Both the position numbers and the translations under genes were made by a program. 64,000 nucleotides of DNA from Acidobacteriaceae bacterium (GTDB lineage Bacteria; Acidobacteriota; Terriglobia; Bryobacterales; Bryobacteraceae): the NCBI GenBank assembly GCA_019240475.1, contig JAFAYI010000016.1, forward strand, positions 89,513 through 153,512, given 5' to 3'. Positions 63,601 through 64,000 of this stretch are shown piece by piece. Under the pieces are notes generated by a model. It had not been told where the DNA came from. It ran no database searches and saw only the letters and a program-made list of their open reading frames with translations. The first letter of the stretch is position 1. Every line of letters begins with the position of its first letter.

Positions 63601-64000
63601 CATGTAGTCCGAAAAGCCTAGACGCTCCGTTATTGCGGAGATGTAGTTAGAGAGATTGCGCTGTTCCACCATCACGCCCTTAGGGGTTCCGGTGGACCCC
63701 GAAGTGTAGATCGTGTACGCCAGATGCCGCGCTGTGAGTCCGACCGCTGCCGGATCGGGATTGTTCGGCGGCAGGCCCAGCCACGGAGCATTCCCCGCCT
63801 TGATATCCAGTACCGGAACCTGCAAGCTCGCCCCCTCGAAGAGTTCTTCCAGACGGCTCTCGGTCAATAACGCCACCGGCTCGCTGTCTTGCAGCAGGAA
63901 CCGCAGCCGTTCTGCCGGATAAGCCGGGTCCAGCGGCACATACGCTCCCCCCGCCTTCAGCACCGCCAGCAGCCCCACCACCATCTCCGGGCTGCGCTCC
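60688..64000 (-). CDS. NRPS terminal module A-PCP-TE-TE (5' part outside window)
   Basis: The frame enters from beyond 64000 (codons ERSPEM continue without a start), so at least 1,103 residues are visible. Domains: adenylation (to about 455), with A3 [16 protein letters not shown]5 [12 protein letters not shown]7/A8 [20 protein letters not shown] and [13 protein letters not shown]10 [11 protein letters not shown]; peptidyl carrier (about 465-530) with the phosphopantetheine Ser in [14 protein letters not shown]; thioesterase 1 (about 545-800) with [13 protein letters not shown]; thioesterase 2 (about 825-1098) with [13 protein letters not shown]. Both thioesterases keep an Asp (LLDTVY, LLDTEP) and a His (GDHLSMM, GNHLTML). 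I read the A pocket as Asp-specific. Tandem thioesterases release and often cyclise lipopeptides. Confidence 0.95.
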   Translation of the reverse strand, partial: ERSPEMVVGLLAVLKAGGAYVPLDPAYPAERLRFLLQDSEPVALLTESRLEELFEGASLQVPVLDIKAGNAPWLGLPPNNPDPAAVGLTARHLAYTIYTSGSTGTPKGVMVEQRNLSNYISAITERLGFSDYMNYAVVSTVAADLGYTAIFPALLLGGRLHVISQTRLHSCELLKSYFLREGIDVLKIVPSHLRGLTSGLDGNGMAHNGRLILGGEASQLEWIRELRAQSPDCQIYNHYGPTEATVGALTYQMDSPQPAPDSGTLPLGTPLGNVRTYLLDERGELVPIGAVGELYIGGAGVARGYWKRTELTAERFVADPFAENPGARMYRTGDLGRWRADGQIEFLGRNDFQVKIRGFRIELGEIEARLAEHAGVCEAVVLAREDTSGDKRLVAYYTPVQSETAVEAEQLRAYLAASLPGYMVPAAYVRLESFPLTPNGKLDRQAFPAPEGGAYAVHGYERPQGAIEALLSEIWAELLQVDRVGRHDNFFALGGHSLLAIRVAGSLERFEPNLSVLDLFKYPTIASLAARIEREGNQISSDRAICIGVGGTGAPLFLTHEGTGSILYVTSLTRHLDRQIPTWGLPPKAPHESPLRTIEGMASRMITMMRAVQPSGPYRIAGWSFGGVLAYEIAVQLIGADEKVDFLGLLDTVYAARYGRLLDLPTNILDEKELLLNLINENALQDVSLQPKLTQLQSAVAQMDFETFFACCDEMSMVPEVFSGQTANQVKQSLHSVLTAHSVHANYAAQPIPIPVHFFYAEEQARPGWRPGWEVIVPDNLLHLIPVPGDHLSMMSSPNVAALGRSLSAAIEKSSLAPVDLPERRYCPLMLLKAGSGDATPLLCVAGAGASVTSFVGLISNFGEAQAVYGFQPRGLDGTLVPHTTVEAAAECYLREMHNMPNRNAVHLLGHSFGGWVVFEMAQRLLEKGCTIASLTLLDTEPPDDELQSREYTNSEVMAHWIDIYEQMFGRSLRTELDDLKSDGEFDQLELVHRSLVRERLVPAGSSPGILRGVFRTFAAALRATFRPSRAYEEPMQLILADDPKLDQPGNVKKQKDLVTRWRRFAPKVVYKHADGNHLTMLQAPHASNLARLIRLEDTSGMG

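Overview
The window looks like a chromosomal segment from a soil Acidobacteriota, most likely near Bryobacterales/Solibacter. This is an inference: the bulk DNA is fairly GC-rich, there is a VWFA-related protein of the acidobacterial type (26671-27870), many large secreted beta-propeller, kumamolisin and HAF-type proteins, and a small secreted protein of a type common in that phylum. I see no transposase, integrase, CRISPR array, rRNA or tRNA.

Layout. 1-8.7 kb: end of a secreted GH130 glycosidase, an MFS exporter coupled to a PAP2 phosphatase, a convergent run of multicopper oxidase, outer-membrane protein and M14 carboxypeptidase, and a decayed DUF1624 acyltransferase gene. 9.5-11.2 kb: an RsbW-like kinase, a STAS antagonist and a NarL-type regulator. 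11.2-21.5 kb: five secreted proteins on the minus strand (S53 protease with 14 tectonin-like repeats, FKBP isomerase, CGTase-like amylase with an altered active site, HAF-repeat protein, beta-propeller/ricin lectin). 21.6-26 kb: imuA-imuB SOS mutagenesis genes and glgX. 26.2-30.3 kb: STAS-like protein, VWFA protein and a fused acyl-AMP ligase/carrier/acyltransferase. 30.3-36.2 kb (minus): a tightly packed ccsA-hemA-hemC-hemD operon extended by an S10 peptidase and a membrane protein. 36.3-41.3 kb: cytochrome c plus PQQ dehydrogenase, a KimA-like permease and rpiA. 41.5-50.6 kb: TolC/ABC export operon, HIT protein, KirBac channel, FtsX-type permease, two TPR proteins and a YHS protein.

52.4-64 kb is the end of a nonribosomal peptide gene cluster, all on the minus strand. 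The NRPS ends in A-PCP-TE-TE; I read the adenylation pocket as aspartate-specific. It is followed by an O-methyltransferase-like enzyme, a small secreted protein, a NodU/TobZ-type carbamoyltransferase, a PvdE/SyrD-type exporter, a GT1 glycosyltransferase and a glycosyltransferase resembling animal beta-1,4-galactosyltransferases (GT7). Together these predict a glycosylated, carbamoylated and possibly methylated peptide that is exported and released by tandem thioesterases. The tailoring genes are clearly AT-richer than the rest, and GC content also steps inside the adenylation domain. I consider this cluster the most likely undescribed system here; its earlier NRPS modules lie beyond position 64000.
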